Assembly: GCA_018820745.1 (NCBI GenBank)
Contig: JAHJNP010000180.1
Span: 1-8,214, forward strand
DNA: 8,214 nt
Reading direction: 5' to 3'
From: Gammaproteobacteria bacterium
GTDB lineage: Bacteria > Pseudomonadota > Gammaproteobacteria > Burkholderiales > Thiobacillaceae
This document shows positions 7,065 to 8,214 of this stretch, one piece after another. Under the pieces are notes generated by a model, which did not search any database, had not been told where the DNA came from, and was given only the letters and a program-made list of their open reading frames with translations. Positions within the stretch are counted from its first letter, which is position 1. Each line of letters opens with the position of its first letter. Position numbers and translations under genes: made by a program.

Positions 7065-8168
7065 CACACGCCCTGTTTCAGGCTCGCCTCGATGAAGATG
7101 TCGAGGTCGCCGTCCAGCACCTTCTGCGTGTTCGTGGCTTCGACGTTGGTGCGCAAATCCTTGATGCGCGACTGGTCGAGGACATAGCTGCGAATCTGAT
7201 GGCCCCAGCCGACGTCCGACTTGCCGGCTTCGAGCTTGTCCTGCTCGACCTGGCGTTTACGCAGCTCGGCTTCGTAGAGCTTGGACTTCAGCATCGACAT
7301 CGCCTCGGCGCGGTTCTTGTGCTGCGAGCGGTCGTTCTGGCACTGCACCACGATGCCGCTGGGCAGGTGGGTGAGGCGCACCGCGGAGTCGGCCTTGTTG
7401 ATGTGCTGGCCGCCCGCTCCTGAAGCACGGTACGTGTCGACGCGCAGGTCGGCCGGGTTGATGTCCACCTCGAAGGAATCGTCGATTTCCGGATAGACGA
7501 ATATGCTGGCGAAGCTGGTGTGGCGCCCGCCCGAGGAGTCGAACGGCGACTTGCGCACCAGACGGTGCACCCCGGTTTCGGTGCGCAGGGTGCCGTAGGC
7601 GTAGTCGCCCTCGATCTTGATGCTGGCGGATTTGATTCCGGCGACGTCGCCGTCGGACTCTTCCAGCAGTTCGGCCTTGAAGCCTTTGCGTTCGGCGTAC
7701 TTCAGGTATTGCCGCAGCAGCATCGACGCCCAGTCGCAGGCCTCGGTTCCGCCGGCGCCGGCCTGGATGTCGATGAAGCAGTTGTTGGGGTCGGCCGGAT
7801 GGTTGAACATGCGGCGGAATTCCAGCGTGGACACATCTTTTTCCAGCGCGGCAATGTCAGCCTGCACCGCGGCGAGGGTGTCGTCGTCGTTTTCCTCGCG
7901 CGCCATCTCGAACAGTTCGGACGCATCCTTCAGGCCCGATGTCACGCGGTCGAGCACCAACACCACGTCTTCCAGCGACTTGCGTTCGCGGCCCAGTTCC
8001 TGCGCTTTCTCGGCGTCGTTCCAGAAATTGGGGTCTTCGGCCAGGCGGGCAACTTCTTCCAGGCGGTCTTTCTTGACAGCGTAGTTAAAGAAACCCCCTG
8101 AGTTGGGTGGCGCGCTCGCCCAGGTCGGCGAGTTTGGATTCGATCTGATTGAGGCTTTCGGCTTCCAT
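7064..8168 (-). CDS. prfB: Peptide chain release factor 2, with programmed +1 frameshift
   Basis: RF2 releases finished proteins from ribosomes stopped at UGA or UAA. The first 27 codons run from ATG 8168-8166 to CTT 8090-8088 and end at an in-frame TAA (8087-8085). Skipping T8087 continues as AAC TAC GCT to TGA 7066-7064, giving 367 residues against 365 in E. coli. The junction reads [16 protein letters not shown], matching E. coli RGYL-DYDAKKERLEEV. The anticodon-like SPF tripeptide is at 207-209, and the peptidyl-transfer motif GGQ is at 252-254 within [18 protein letters not shown]. The residue matching E. coli position 246 is Ala, the form found in most RF2 proteins. The protein looks complete and functional. 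Translating only the downstream frame would give an artificially shortened gene. The stop overlaps the next gene by one base. In many betaproteobacteria I would expect lysS downstream, but here a different operon follows. Confidence 0.95.
7071..7074 (-). promoter_or_regulatory. Weak ribosome-binding site of the kleisin-like gene inside prfB
   Basis: AGGG on the minus strand lies six bases before ATG 7064 and nine before ATG 7061, within the last codons of prfB. It argues against the GTG at 7067, which would leave only three bases, and suggests that initiation depends on ribosomes arriving from prfB. Confidence 0.4.
8085..8099 (-). promoter_or_regulatory. prfB: RF2 autoregulatory +1 frameshift site with UAA stop
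   Basis: Read on the minus strand the site is AGGGGG TTT CTT TAA C. The AGGGGG (8099-8094) is the internal Shine-Dalgarno-like stimulator, with the same three-base spacing to the slippery CTT as in E. coli (AGGGGG TAT CTT TGA C). When RF2 is scarce the ribosome pauses at the stop and slips forward one base on CUU-U. The stop here is UAA rather than the near-universal UGA, so RF1 can also terminate at it, and the first +1-frame residue is Asn rather than Asp. Confidence 0.93.
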
Positions 8169-8203
8169 GATTAGGGCTCGGTGATTAAGCGGAAAAGCCC
8201 CGG

Positions 8204-8209
8204 ATTATA
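8204..8209 (-). promoter_or_regulatory. Putative -10 promoter element upstream of prfB
   Basis: The minus strand reads TATAAT, a perfect sigma-70 -10 hexamer, 35 bases before the prfB ATG. A transcription start about 7 bases downstream would give a leader near 30 bases. The -35 element would lie outside the window, so the promoter cannot be confirmed. If real, it would drive prfB and probably the four downstream genes. No strong Shine-Dalgarno sequence is visible directly before the prfB ATG (GAGCCCTAATC precedes it). Confidence 0.42.
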
Positions 8210-8214
8210 GCCCA

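Noticed and set aside
5095..7187. Two long plus-strand open frames (548 and 570 codons) opposite the KITE-like, kleisin-like and prfB 3' regions
   Set aside because: They are shadow frames: Arg/Ser/Ala-rich or Arg/Gln-rich translations without recognisable domains, overlapping each other and better genes on the other strand.
7064..7966. A shorter 300-residue release-factor gene starting at GTG 7966
   Set aside because: Conserved RF2 sequence continues upstream in the same frame to the frameshift site, so this GTG is an internal valine (residue 68).
8085..8087. Reading the TAA in prfB as an inactivating mutation or a pseudogene
   Set aside because: The complete stimulatory element, correct spacing, slippery CTT-T and seamless +1-frame homology show programmed recoding; only the identity of the stop is unusual.
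1110..8214. Horizontal transfer or a defence island carrying the operon
   Set aside because: No integrase, transposon end, tRNA or direct-repeat boundary is visible, and the codon preference looks the same as in recQ and prfB, so transfer cannot be argued from this window.

Overview
The window reads as chromosomal DNA of a GC-rich proteobacterium, most likely a betaproteobacterium. This is inferred from the strong G/C third-position preference and from how closely the RecQ fragment and the first residues of RF2 resemble proteins of that class as I remember them. No similarity search was possible. There are no transposases, integrases, tRNAs, rRNAs or CRISPR repeats, and nearly every base is coding.

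Layout, left to right. Bases 2-1102 (+) hold the C-terminal part of a RecQ DNA helicase whose 5' part lies outside the window. Bases 1110-8168 are one continuous minus-strand gene train, transcribed right to left: prfB (peptide chain release factor 2, with its programmed +1 frameshift), then four genes that look like a complete SMC-type plasmid or foreign-DNA restriction system: a kleisin-like subunit (JetA/MksF-like), a small KITE-like subunit (JetB/MksE-like), a compact SMC/MukB-like ATPase (JetC/MksB-like), and a TOPRIM nuclease-like protein (JetD/MksG-like). RecQ and the last gene of the train converge with only 7 bases between them.

How the genes probably work together. The ATPase has Walker A, ABC signature and Walker B motifs at its two ends and two coiled-coil arms around a central hinge-like domain. 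With its kleisin and KITE partners it would form a DNA-loop-extruding ring. The TOPRIM protein carries the acidic residues expected of a metal-dependent DNA-cleaving subunit. This is the architecture of Wadjet/MksBEFG systems, which recognise and cut circular plasmid DNA. The ATPase (923 aa) is shorter than most Wadjet JetC proteins, and the small subunits match known Wadjet families only weakly by eye, so this may be a divergent or unassigned subtype.

The two most unusual points concern expression. First, prfB has the classic frameshift cassette (an AGGGGG Shine-Dalgarno-like element, then CTT), but the in-frame stop is TAA instead of the usual TGA, so RF1 could also terminate there. Second, the prfB stop codon overlaps the start of the first system gene, and the next two junctions also overlap, so the putative defence operon appears to be translationally chained to an essential, self-regulated translation-termination gene.
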